This document shows positions 35,562 to 43,064 of a stretch of 64,000 nt of DNA, piece after piece. Under the pieces are notes generated by a model. That model saw only the letters and a list, made by a program, of their open reading frames with translations. It searched no databases and had not been told where the DNA came from. Numbering within the stretch: position 1 is the stretch's first letter; the number at the start of each line of letters is the position of its first letter. The position numbers and the translations under genes are program-made. Source of the stretch: Roseicyclus sp. (lineage in GTDB: Bacteria > Pseudomonadota > Alphaproteobacteria > Rhodobacterales > Rhodobacteraceae); contig NZ_JAGYJN010000002.1 of the NCBI RefSeq assembly GCF_018402035.1, positions 332,266 to 396,265 on the forward strand, read 5' to 3'.

Positions 35562-35924
35562 CTGCCCGCCCCTGCCCTGCAATTAACAGCCCATTTCGTG
35601 GCCTTTGTGCATCACTAGCACGAAAGGCGAACATTGCCTAGCGCTTGGTCCCTTTGGGCGCGCGAAAAGTCGCTTTTGATCGATGTCGGAAATGCGCCGC
35701 CAAAAAGCGTCACTCAACGCAAAGAAAGCGACATTTGTTTTCCCGATTTTTCCTTTATTCATTGCCGAAAATAGCCCTGAGGCAGGCATGCGCAAATTGC
35801 ATGTGACCCATGCACAATCGCGCATTGTGTGACGCAATCTGCACATCTAGATGCGGCATCTGATCAAGCGACCGGCGGTCTTGCACCGCTTGGCCGAAAC
35901 GATGAACCCATAAGGAAACGCCAG
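35562..35924. promoter_or_regulatory. Divergent control region, ruvC and DUF1127 gene
   Basis: 363 bp with no credible gene, richer in A/T than its surroundings. It holds several symmetric motifs: CATGC-7 nt-GCATG near 35787-35803, CACAAT-CGCGC-ATTGTG at 35813-35829, and an 8-bp inverted pair GTCGCTTT (35669-35676) / AAAGCGAC (35725-35732). A possible plus-strand promoter TTGTGT-17 nt-TAGATG at 35825-35853 overlaps the second palindrome, about 70 bp before the DUF1127 start. This arrangement suits a repressor or activator site. No known operator consensus is recognised. Confidence 0.4.
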
Positions 35925-36131
35925 ATGGCCATTATCACGAACCGCCCCCTCGGCGCCGGGTCTAGCGCCACCCGTCTTCTGACCGAAGTGTTCGGCCGGA
36001 TCGCCGCTTGGAATGATGCGCGCGTCACGCGCAAAAGCCTCTCGGCGCTGACTGACCGCGAATTGGAAGATCTGGGCCTTGTGCGCGGCGATATCGACGA
36101 TATCGCGCGCGGCAATTACCAGCGCGGCTGA
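35925..36131 (+). CDS. DUF1127 domain protein
   Basis: Small Arg-rich protein of 68 residues. The DUF1127 core is in the C-terminal half (WNDARVTRKSLSALTDRELEDLGLVRGDIDDIARG). Members are short, often stress-responsive, and some bind RNA or take part in phosphate and carbon regulation; no single function holds for all. Start ATG 35925 follows TAAGGAAAC; the upstream open frame has no support. It is followed by a strong terminator, so it is a single-gene unit. Confidence 0.88.
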   Translation: MAIITNRPLGAGSSATRLLTEVFGRIAAWNDARVTRKSLSALTDRELEDLGLVRGDIDDIARGNYQRG

Positions 36132-36159
36132 TCGCCCCGCACCAGAACACACAAATTAA

Positions 36160-36191
36160 AACGCGCCCCCAAAGCAATTTGGGGGCGCGTT
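36160..36191. terminator. Bidirectional terminator between DUF1127 gene and prmA
   Basis: A 14-bp perfect stem (AACGCGCCCCCAAA with TTTGGGGGCGCGTT, 36160-36173 and 36178-36191) and loop GCAA. The plus strand continues TCTTG; the minus strand continues into TTTTAATTT, giving a better tail for prmA, whose stop is 13 bp away. Confidence 0.85.
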
Positions 36192-36204
36192 CTTGTCCGC
36201 CGGT

Positions 36205-37071
36205 TCAGCGGCGCAAGGTCAGCGTCGCCCAATCCCCGATCTCGCGCCGGGCAACCGGCACAAAGCCTACCGCCACATAGGCCGCCGTCACATCCTCGGC
36301 CTGCGGGATCAAAAGCCCAGACAAGATCACATACCCATCCGCTGCAACATGCGCGGCCATATCAGGCGCCAATGCGATCAGCGGCCCTTTGAGGATATTT
36401 GCAAAAACCAAATCATAAGGCGCGCGCGCAGCAAGATCTGGATGATCAAACCCAGCTGCCTCGACACAGGCGACACGCCCGCCCACACCATTGGCCACCG
36501 CATTGGCCAAGGCAACATCCACCGCCACCGGGTCAATATCCGAGGCGATGAAATCCCCCTCCAACACCTTGGCCGCAGCAATCGCGAGGACCGCCGTACC
36601 ACAGCCGATATCGGCCACGTTCTTGAACACATGGCCCGCGTCCAACAGGCTATCCATCGCCTCAAGACAGCCCTTCGTGGTGCCATGATGCCCCGTGCCA
36701 AAGGCCATCGCCGCCTCGATCAACAAGGCGATCCGCCCATCCGGCACCTTGTCGGCATCATGCGACCCATAGACAAAAAACCGACCGGCAAGCACCGGGT
36801 GCAATTCACGGCGCACATGCGCGACCCAATCGGTTTCGGGCAATTGCGATATCGCGAAAGGCTTTGCGCCATAGGTTGCGGCCAAGAGCATCAAGGCAAT
36901 CTCATCAGGGGCCTCGGTGAAATAGGCGCCAACCTCCAACAGGTCAGATCCATCCTCCAACTCAAAGACCCCGACACCCGTTGGCGCGGGCGTCATGTCT
37001 TCAAGGGCTGTGCCCAGCGCCTCGGCCTTGGTCTTATCGGTCAGGGTCGTCAGCGCGGTCCAAGTGGGCAT
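36205..37071 (-). CDS. prmA: Ribosomal protein L11 methyltransferase PrmA
   Basis: SAM-dependent enzyme that trimethylates ribosomal protein L11. The 288-residue protein has a divergent N-terminal substrate domain and a Rossmann methyltransferase domain from about residue 125: FGTGHHGTTKGCLEAMD, then VADIGCGTAVLAIAAAK (SAM loop) and FANILKGPLIALAP, the N-P-P-Y-like motif region. I choose ATG 37071, with CGGAGC upstream, over TTG 37077. Single gene, with the MFS gene 38 bp upstream on the same strand. Confidence 0.9.
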   Translation of the reverse strand: MPTWTALTTLTDKTKAEALGTALEDMTPAPTGVGVFELEDGSDLLEVGAYFTEAPDEIALMLLAATYGAKPFAISQLPETDWVAHVRRELHPVLAGRFFVYGSHDADKVPDGRIALLIEAAMAFGTGHHGTTKGCLEAMDSLLDAGHVFKNVADIGCGTAVLAIAAAKVLEGDFIASDIDPVAVDVALANAVANGVGGRVACVEAAGFDHPDLAARAPYDLVFANILKGPLIALAPDMAAHVAADGYVILSGLLIPQAEDVTAAYVAVGFVPVARREIGDWATLTLRR

Positions 37072-37109
37072 CGGCAAGCTCCGTTCAGCAAGGTATTCGC
37101 GCCATGGCC

Positions 37110-38375
37110 CTAAGCGCTTGCCCCGCCCTTGGCAACGGGCGCACCGCGCCGCGCGACCAAGATCGTCTCATGCCCCGGCAGGGGATGGCGCGGCACCAGA
37201 CAAGACAGGCCCAAGGACACCGCAGCCATCCCTGCGGCCAGCATAAAGACCGACACAGGCGAGGTGAGCCAGACATAGCCCAGAAGTGCGGGCAAAAACA
37301 CCGCCGCGATATGGTTGATGGTAAAGGCCACGGCTGCGGTCGGCGCGATGTCACCGGGGTCGGCGATCTTCTGGAAATACGTCTTGAGCGCCAAGGCCAG
37401 TGCAAAGAACAAATGATTGGCGATGTATAGCCCCGCCGCCGCCCAAGGCCCCCAGTCAAAGATATAGAGCGCGGCATAAAGCAAGAAGATCGCCCCGAGC
37501 CCCCCATATTCCACGACAAGCGCCAGCCTTTCGCCAAAACGCGCCACCACCGCCCCCAACAGCGGCGCTGCAACCATATTGGCCAGCAATGTCACCATGA
37601 AGAGCGCCGTCACCTCATGCACGCCAAAGCCGTAGCGCTCCACCATCATGAAGGCTGCGAAAACGACGAAAATCTGCCGCCGCGCGCCTGACATGAATTG
37701 GAGCGCATAATAAAGCCAATAGCGCCGGCGCAGCACCATCTTCTTGGTTTGCGGATGCGGGCTTTCGAATTGCGGAAAGGCAAACAAGCACACAAGGGCG
37801 ATCACTGCCGTCACGCCGCCGGCCAGCCAATAGACAAGATCATAACTCAGATCAAAGGCGCGCCATGTCAAAACGATCAGCCCATAGGCAAGGAATGTGG
37901 CCCCTGATCCAACCGCCATCAACCAGCCCAACACCTGCGGCGCGCGCTTTTTGTCGATCCATTGCAATTGCAACGACTGGTTGACCGTCTCGTAATAATG
38001 AAAGCCAATCGAACTGATCAGCGTAATCACCAGCAACCCGCCCAAGCTGGGGAATTGCGCGGTCAGGGCCGTGGCGACCCCCAGAATCACCAGCGACACC
38101 AGCCCCAAAACCTGTTCACGGATAAAGATGATCAGCGCAATCACCCCAATGGCGAAAAACCCCGGTATTTCGCGCACCGTGTGCAGCCAGCCGATATCGG
38201 CCCCATCAAACCCGGCCATCTCGATGACGAAATTGTTCAAAAGCGCCGACCATGTGGCAAAAGCCACGGGCATGGCAAAGGCCATCAGCACCAAAAGCGC
38301 GATGGGACGCCGCCAAAACGGCAATTCTTGCGCCTGCGCAAGCGAGAGGGTGCGGAAACGGTCGCCATATGCCAT
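37110..38375 (-). CDS. MFS transporter
   Basis: Twelve-helix type major facilitator of 421 residues. Hydrophobic segments are visible at about 27-50, 72-90, 95-115, 120-135, 155-175, 180-200, then after the central loop (about 205-230, SPHPQTKKMVLRRRYW) from 240 on. It has no distinctive substrate motif. Its C-terminal tail is basic (VARRGAPVAKGG). Substrate unknown; the homospermidine synthase upstream on the same strand is separated from it by a 186-bp gap that holds a palindromic repeat. Confidence 0.85.
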   Translation of the reverse strand: MAYGDRFRTLSLAQAQELPFWRRPIALLVLMAFAMPVAFATWSALLNNFVIEMAGFDGADIGWLHTVREIPGFFAIGVIALIIFIREQVLGLVSLVILGVATALTAQFPSLGGLLVITLISSIGFHYYETVNQSLQLQWIDKKRAPQVLGWLMAVGSGATFLAYGLIVLTWRAFDLSYDLVYWLAGGVTAVIALVCLFAFPQFESPHPQTKKMVLRRRYWLYYALQFMSGARRQIFVVFAAFMMVERYGFGVHEVTALFMVTLLANMVAAPLLGAVVARFGERLALVVEYGGLGAIFLLYAALYIFDWGPWAAAGLYIANHLFFALALALKTYFQKIADPGDIAPTAAVAFTINHIAAVFLPALLGYVWLTSPVSVFMLAAGMAAVSLGLSCLVPRHPLPGHETILVARRGAPVAKGGASA

Positions 38376-38437
38376 GGATCGCCCTTACGCTCTCTCAAGG
38401 CCCGCGTCCATCACCTCGAAAGCGCGGATCACCGCGT

Positions 38438-38512
38438 CATCTTTGCTTTTCAAATACTCCGGGGGTGCGGGGGCAGCGCCCCCGCCACCCGAGCCCCGCC
38501 AAAGGCGGGGTG
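38438..38512. repeat. Short palindromic element (copy B)
   Basis: Box CATCTTTGCTTTTCAAATAC then TCC, followed by a G-rich run, a hairpin (GGGGGCAGCGCCCCC, 38469-38483), and a second hairpin CCCCGCC-AAA-GGCGGGG (38494-38510). It lies in the 186-bp gap between hss and the MFS gene. It matches copy C (49545) and the in-frame copy in xdhB (57304) in the box, and copy C in the GGGGC/GCCCC hairpin. Confidence 0.75.
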
Positions 38513-38561
38513 AGATCAAAGTCGCGCAGCCAAAGGCTGCACCTTTTGATCAAGCAAAGGA

Positions 38562-39983
38562 TCAGCTCGCCAAGACATTGCGAAAGGCCCAAGGCTCTTC
38601 GGGGTCGATATCTTCGGGAAACAATTCCCAGCGGTCCTGCAAGGGCGTCCAATCGGTGTAATGCGCCTCAACCGGGCCAAGATAGGGGCGCTGCACCGCA
38701 AGACAGCGCGCATGATCCATCTCATCGGCCTCGACAATGCCCGCATTGGGGTTTTCCAAGGCCCAAACCATCCCGGCCAGCACCGCGCTTGTCACCTGTA
38801 ACCCGGTGGCGTTTTGATAAGGGGCCAGATCGCGCGTCTCGGCATTCGACAGGCGCGAGCCAAACCACAGCGCGTTCTTTTCATGGCCGTAAAGCAGCAC
38901 GCCCAACTCGTCGATCCCCTCGACGATCTCATCCTCGGTCAAGATATGGTGCTTTTCTTGCGCCCGCCCCGAGCCGAACATCTCATGCAAGCTCAGCACC
39001 GCATCATCGCAAGGGTGATAGGCGTAATGGCAGGTCGGCCGATAGTCCGGCGCGGCTTCCTGCCCAACAGTGTAGTAATCGGCAATCGAGATCGCCTCAT
39101 TATGCGTGACGAGAAAGCCGAATTGCGGCCCCGGCGTCGGGCACCAGCTATGCACGCGCGTGATCGCCCCCGGACGGTCAAGCCAGATCGCAGCCTGACA
39201 GCCGGTCTCGTGGCGATAGCCGTTTTCGGGGAACCACGGCTCATGCGTGCCCCAGCCAAGTTCGGCGGGCTGGAACCCTTCGGCGATGAAGCCCTCGACC
39301 GACCATGTGTTGACGAAAACACCGCGCGGACGCGGCACGCGGCGGGCCTGCGTGTCACGCTCGGCGATATGCACACCCTTGACCCCCAAATCGCGCATCA
39401 GCCGCGCCCATGCGGCGCGATCTTGCGGCGTGCCGGCATCATGGCCGGTGTCGCGCGCCAAGGTCAAAAGCGCTTCCTTCACGAACCACGACACCATGCC
39501 GGGATTGGCCCCACAGCAGGAAATCGCCGTGGACCCGCCGGGATTGGCGGCCTTTTCATCGCGTACCGCTTGGCGCAGCGCATAATTGGTGCGCGCGGCA
39601 TTGTCGGCTGTGCCGAAATAATAGCCTGCCCAAGGCTCAACGACGGTGTCGATATAGGGCACGCCGATCTCACGGCAGAACCGCATCAGGTCAAGCGATG
39701 AGGTATCGACGCTGAGGTTGACACAAAACCCTTTGCCCGGCTCCAACAACCGACCCAGTACGGCGCGATAATTCTCAGGCGTCAGCGCCTCTTGCACATG
39801 GTTCAGGCGATGCTGGCGCAGAAAATTCGCCTGTGCGGGATCGGGTTCGATCACCACCAGCTGTTGTGCATCATAGTCGAAATGGCGTTCGATCAGTGGC
39901 CAAGTTCCTTTGCCGATTGACCCAAAGCCGATGATCACAATTGGGCCGTCGATGCGTCCATAAACGGGATGGGTCTGCGCCAT
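38562..39983 (-). CDS. hss: Homospermidine synthase
   Basis: NAD-dependent enzyme that makes sym-homospermidine from putrescine (or putrescine and spermidine). The 473-residue protein begins with a Rossmann loop (VIIGFGSIGKGTWPLIERHF) and has the family segments NLSVDTSSLDLMRFC, PYIDTVVEPWAGYYF and AISCCGANPGMVSWFVKEAL. I take ATG 39983 (MAQTHPVYG), with GATAGGAGG upstream, over an in-frame upstream start. Homospermidine is a common polyamine of alphaproteobacteria. The gene is 83 bp from rpsD on the same strand, beyond the rpsD terminator. Confidence 0.95.
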   Translation of the reverse strand: MAQTHPVYGRIDGPIVIIGFGSIGKGTWPLIERHFDYDAQQLVVIEPDPAQANFLRQHRLNHVQEALTPENYRAVLGRLLEPGKGFCVNLSVDTSSLDLMRFCREIGVPYIDTVVEPWAGYYFGTADNAARTNYALRQAVRDEKAANPGGSTAISCCGANPGMVSWFVKEALLTLARDTGHDAGTPQDRAAWARLMRDLGVKGVHIAERDTQARRVPRPRGVFVNTWSVEGFIAEGFQPAELGWGTHEPWFPENGYRHETGCQAAIWLDRPGAITRVHSWCPTPGPQFGFLVTHNEAISIADYYTVGQEAAPDYRPTCHYAYHPCDDAVLSLHEMFGSGRAQEKHHILTEDEIVEGIDELGVLLYGHEKNALWFGSRLSNAETRDLAPYQNATGLQVTSAVLAGMVWALENPNAGIVEADEMDHARCLAVQRPYLGPVEAHYTDWTPLQDRWELFPEDIDPEEPWAFRNVLAS

Positions 39984-40012
39984 ATGTGGGCCTCCTATCG
40001 CCTGACAGAAAG

Positions 40013-40042
40013 AAAAAGGGCCGCACCAGATTGGCACGGCCC
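40013..40042 (-). terminator. Terminator after rpsD
   Basis: On the minus strand, a 10-bp stem (40033-40042 with 40018-40027, two G-T pairs), 5-nt loop and TTTTTC tail. It lies 24 bp after the rpsD stop, before hss. Confidence 0.8.
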
Positions 40043-40065
40043 CGGAAACTTGCGTGCAGCAGATA

Positions 40066-40686
40066 TTAGTTCTGCGCGTAATATTCGATGATGAGCTTGG
40101 GTTCCATCACAACCGGGTACGGCACATCACCAAGGCCCGGCGTCCGCACGAAGGTTGCGATCATTTTGGAATGATCCACTTCGATGTAATCGGGAACATC
40201 GCGCTCGGCCAATTGCACGGCCTCGAGCAGAACGGTCATCTGCTTCGACTTCTGACGCACCTCGATCACATCGCCTTCCTTCACGCGGTAGGAGGGGATG
40301 TTCACGCGCTGACCGTTCACGGTCACATGGCCATGGTTCACGAACTGGCGCGCGGCAAAGATGGTGGCGACGAATTTCGCGCGATAGACGACCGCATCCA
40401 GACGGCGCTCAAGCAGGCCGATGAGCAATTCACCGGTGTCACCGCGACGGCGTTCAGCTTCGGTGTAGATGCGGCGGAACTGCTTTTCGGTCAGGTCGCC
40501 GTAATAACCCTTCAGCTTTTGCTTGGCGCGCAGCTGCAGACCGAAGTCCGACACCTTGCCCTTACGGCGCTGGCCGTGCTGGCCGGGGCCGTATTCGCGC
40601 TTGTTGACCGGGGATTTCGGACGACCCCAGATGTTTTCGCCCATCCGGCGGTCAATTTTGTACTTGGCAGAGGTGCGTTTGGTCAC
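40066..40686 (-). CDS. rpsD: 30S ribosomal protein S4
   Basis: Primary 16S rRNA-binding protein of the small subunit, 206 residues, full length. The N-terminal part ([20 protein letters not shown], then [21 protein letters not shown]) and the S4 RNA-binding domain ([32 protein letters not shown]) are typical. The start is GTG 40686. A GAGGAG ribosome-binding site lies just upstream. In alphaproteobacteria rpsD is usually outside the spc operon, as here. The 160-bp gap before the start holds the terminator of the next upstream gene. Confidence 0.97.
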   Translation of the reverse strand: MTKRTSAKYKIDRRMGENIWGRPKSPVNKREYGPGQHGQRRKGKVSDFGLQLRAKQKLKGYYGDLTEKQFRRIYTEAERRRGDTGELLIGLLERRLDAVVYRAKFVATIFAARQFVNHGHVTVNGQRVNIPSYRVKEGDVIEVRQKSKQMTVLLEAVQLAERDVPDYIEVDHSKMIATFVRTPGLGDVPYPVVMEPKLIIEYYAQN

Positions 40687-40783
40687 CGTCTGATCTCCTC
40701 TTCATCATGCGAGAGGGCGTTGTCCTTTCCCCGGATTTTGCCGAGGCGACAGGCATTCCCTTGCGGGGGCCACCAACACCAAT

Positions 40784-40810
40784 AAAAACACCGACCCCTT
40801 GGGGCCGATG
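40784..40810 (-). terminator. Terminator after the Hint-domain gene
   Basis: On the minus strand, CATCGGCCCC-AA-GGGGTCGGTG (a roughly 10-bp stem with G-T pairs) followed by TTTTTATT. It separates the Hint gene from rpsD. Confidence 0.75.
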
Positions 40811-40846
40811 AATGAGCGCGTCGTTTAGGCCCAATGTGCGGGGCTG

Positions 40847-41926
40847 TCAATGCCGGGCTGATACCGAAAGGGCGGGCGCGCCATGCAGCAAGATCGCAGC
40901 CTCGGCCCGGCTTAACATGCGGCGCGCAGGTGGACCATAAAGATCGGGATTTTGCGACAGCTCCGGGCGCAGGTCAAACAACAGCTCGCGCTGCGCGGCG
41001 TTGATGTGATCAAGCCCCATGAAACCGGGATGAAATGTCTCGACCTCCAAGCCATTGGCCCAGATCACCTCGTGGCGCTCAAGCATCAGGTGAATATACC
41101 AAGTCTCGCGCAGGGAATGATCGACCGTGATGAAGCGGTCACCGACAAGATCGGCGGCGCGGACCAGAACCTCGGGCTCGCCCCATAGGTCTTGGGCGGC
41201 GCGGCCCATCACCAAAACGCGATGTTCAGGACTGACGATCAAATCATCCTCGGGCCGGTCCAGCCCCAGCGCACCGCGCCGCAACCGGATCGGGCGCTGC
41301 GCAGGCATGGCAAAAAGGCGCGCACCCGACATGCGCCGATGGCCAGACCAAAGCACTGCTTGCGGGCCGCTGTCGCGGGTCAAAAGCCGATCACCCGGCC
41401 CCAAATCCTCGATCGCGACATCACCGTTGAGCGTGCGCATCCTTGTGCCCGGCGTAAAACAAATGACCGAAGGACGCTCGGATTGCGTTGGGCGCAGCGT
41501 TCGCTGGGCACATTGCAAAATCGTCAAGTCACGCTCGGGCGGGGGCATCTCATCGACGAAAAGCAAGATCGGATCGGTCGTGTCATCAAGTAAGATCGGC
41601 ACGATGGTGAAAAGTTTGCGCCCATCGGTCACGACAAAGGCACCGCGAAAGATCGGATCAGCTTCGTCCGCCGCGATCTCGGCGGCGCTTGGTGCGGGGC
41701 GCTGCATCAGCTTGCGCACCACCCGCGCCGCGCGGGCGCGCAATTCATCATGTTCGGCGCTGTCTTGCAGCAAAAGCGCGCCGCCTTCACCCTCAAGCGG
41801 GATGGCGCGGCCATGCCAGCGCCATGTCATCCCTTCGCAAAGTTGAAGATGTCCCTGTGCCGGATCGCCATCCAGCTTGGTCTGCGCCCATGCGATCACG
41901 AACGCGCCCCGAAAGCCCGTGCCCAT
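40847..41926 (-). CDS. Hint-domain protein
   Basis: The 359-residue protein has an N-terminal region of about 150 residues without a motif I know and a Hint (hedgehog/intein) domain at about 154-290. The domain begins VICFTPGTRMRTLNGDVAIEDLGPGDRLLTRD; the Cys at about 156 is at the nucleophile position. It also has VSPEHRVLVMG. No C-terminal His-Asn-Cys splice end is visible, so it is not an intein in an extein; it may self-cleave or act as a protease-like module. Such proteins are abundant in Rhodobacteraceae without known role. It lies 114 bp from an LpxR-like gene on the same strand. Confidence 0.85.
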   Translation of the reverse strand: MGTGFRGAFVIAWAQTKLDGDPAQGHLQLCEGMTWRWHGRAIPLEGEGGALLLQDSAEHDELRARAARVVRKLMQRPAPSAAEIAADEADPIFRGAFVVTDGRKLFTIVPILLDDTTDPILLFVDEMPPPERDLTILQCAQRTLRPTQSERPSVICFTPGTRMRTLNGDVAIEDLGPGDRLLTRDSGPQAVLWSGHRRMSGARLFAMPAQRPIRLRRGALGLDRPEDDLIVSPEHRVLVMGRAAQDLWGEPEVLVRAADLVGDRFITVDHSLRETWYIHLMLERHEVIWANGLEVETFHPGFMGLDHINAAQRELLFDLRPELSQNPDLYGPPARRMLSRAEAAILLHGAPALSVSARH

Positions 41927-42040
41927 TACTCTGCCTCACACTCGATACGCGGCCAACCGTTGTTCGGCTGTGCCTTTCGCAAAGCGTATCAAAAGTGATT
42001 CGCGATGTATAGCTTTCGATTCGCCATACCCGACGAAAGA

Positions 42041-42967
42041 TCAGAATCGCAGGTTCAAACTCAATGATCCGACCAGCTGACCCTCGGGTTGGCCCACAAA
42101 TTCTTCCGACAGATAGGTCACGCCGTAGAACATATTGCTGCTGCCAAAGCCGTAGTTCACGCCCGCGCGCAGCCGGTGGCGCGCTGTCTCAACCGTATAG
42201 CCACGGCTTTCGGGCAAAAAGATCGAGCTTTCGACATGCGCGACATCCCCACCAAGCAAAAGCGACCAGCCGCTGGCCTCTGCATCGACGATCCCTGCGA
42301 GACGTTGCCCCGTGATCGGTTCACGGCTGCGCAATCCAGCCTGTCCCAGCGTGCCAAAGGTCAGGTCAAGCCCAGCGCGCGCCAGTGTTTCAACGCCGCC
42401 CTGAAGCTCGGCAAAGGGGCGCACCTCACCCCAAGACAGCCTCAAGGATTTGCCAGCCTCAACCGTGCCGTGTAGATAGACACCATCCGCGACCTGATAC
42501 CCCTCCACATCCATGCGCGGCATGGAAAACCAATCATGGATGCGCGTTTGGAGTTGCCGCACGCCGGATTGCTCGCCGGTCACGACCAGATCGCCACCCG
42601 CCGTCACATCAAGGCCAAGCCACGCCAGATGAGTATGGGCACCCAGCCATAGGCTACCTGCATAAAGCCTGTCACCCGGCGCAGGGCGAGCCAGATTGTC
42701 AGGGGCCATCACCTCGCCACGCAGGCGGTATTCCATGATCGCGAAAGGCTGGCTTGGAAGCGCACCCGCCCATGCCTCTCCACGAAAGCGGCTGATCCCA
42801 TAGCCGCCCGAGCGCCAGCGATCTTGCCTGTCGGCGATGGTGTCATTGGTAAAGACCCGCGCCGTGCCGAGGGTCTGACGCCCCCCTTGGTCTTCGGCCA
42901 AAGCGGGGGCCGCCAACGATGCAGCAATGACAACGAACGCCCCGAAACGGGCAAGACCAACACACAT
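42041..42967 (-). CDS. LpxR-like lipid A-modifying outer-membrane protein
   Basis: Predicted outer-membrane beta-barrel of 308 residues in the LpxR family (lipid A 3'-O-deacylase, DUF2219). The signal peptide ends at about residue 24 (APALA-ED). The family start RVFTNDTIADRQDRWRSGGY (Asn-Asp catalytic pair) is present, then QTRIHDWF with the active His. It ends with LRF, the Phe typical of barrel insertion. If active, it would remove acyl chains from lipid A. Its promoter is not visible, and no PhoP-type sites were recognised. Confidence 0.8.
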   Translation of the reverse strand: MCVGLARFGAFVVIAASLAAPALAEDQGGRQTLGTARVFTNDTIADRQDRWRSGGYGISRFRGEAWAGALPSQPFAIMEYRLRGEVMAPDNLARPAPGDRLYAGSLWLGAHTHLAWLGLDVTAGGDLVVTGEQSGVRQLQTRIHDWFSMPRMDVEGYQVADGVYLHGTVEAGKSLRLSWGEVRPFAELQGGVETLARAGLDLTFGTLGQAGLRSREPITGQRLAGIVDAEASGWSLLLGGDVAHVESSIFLPESRGYTVETARHRLRAGVNYGFGSSNMFYGVTYLSEEFVGQPEGQLVGSLSLNLRF

Positions 42968-43064
42968 GACACCAACCTACAGGCTTAGCGGTAAACCCGC
43001 CCCTTCGTTTCTCGCGACTTATCCGGCCAAATGCGGCGAAAATGTGGCAAGGTGCAGGGGCACC

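Noticed and set aside
35583..35846. 87-codon minus-strand frame upstream of ruvC
   Set aside because: No ribosome-binding site, no recognisable family, and it covers the AT-rich control region with symmetric motifs.
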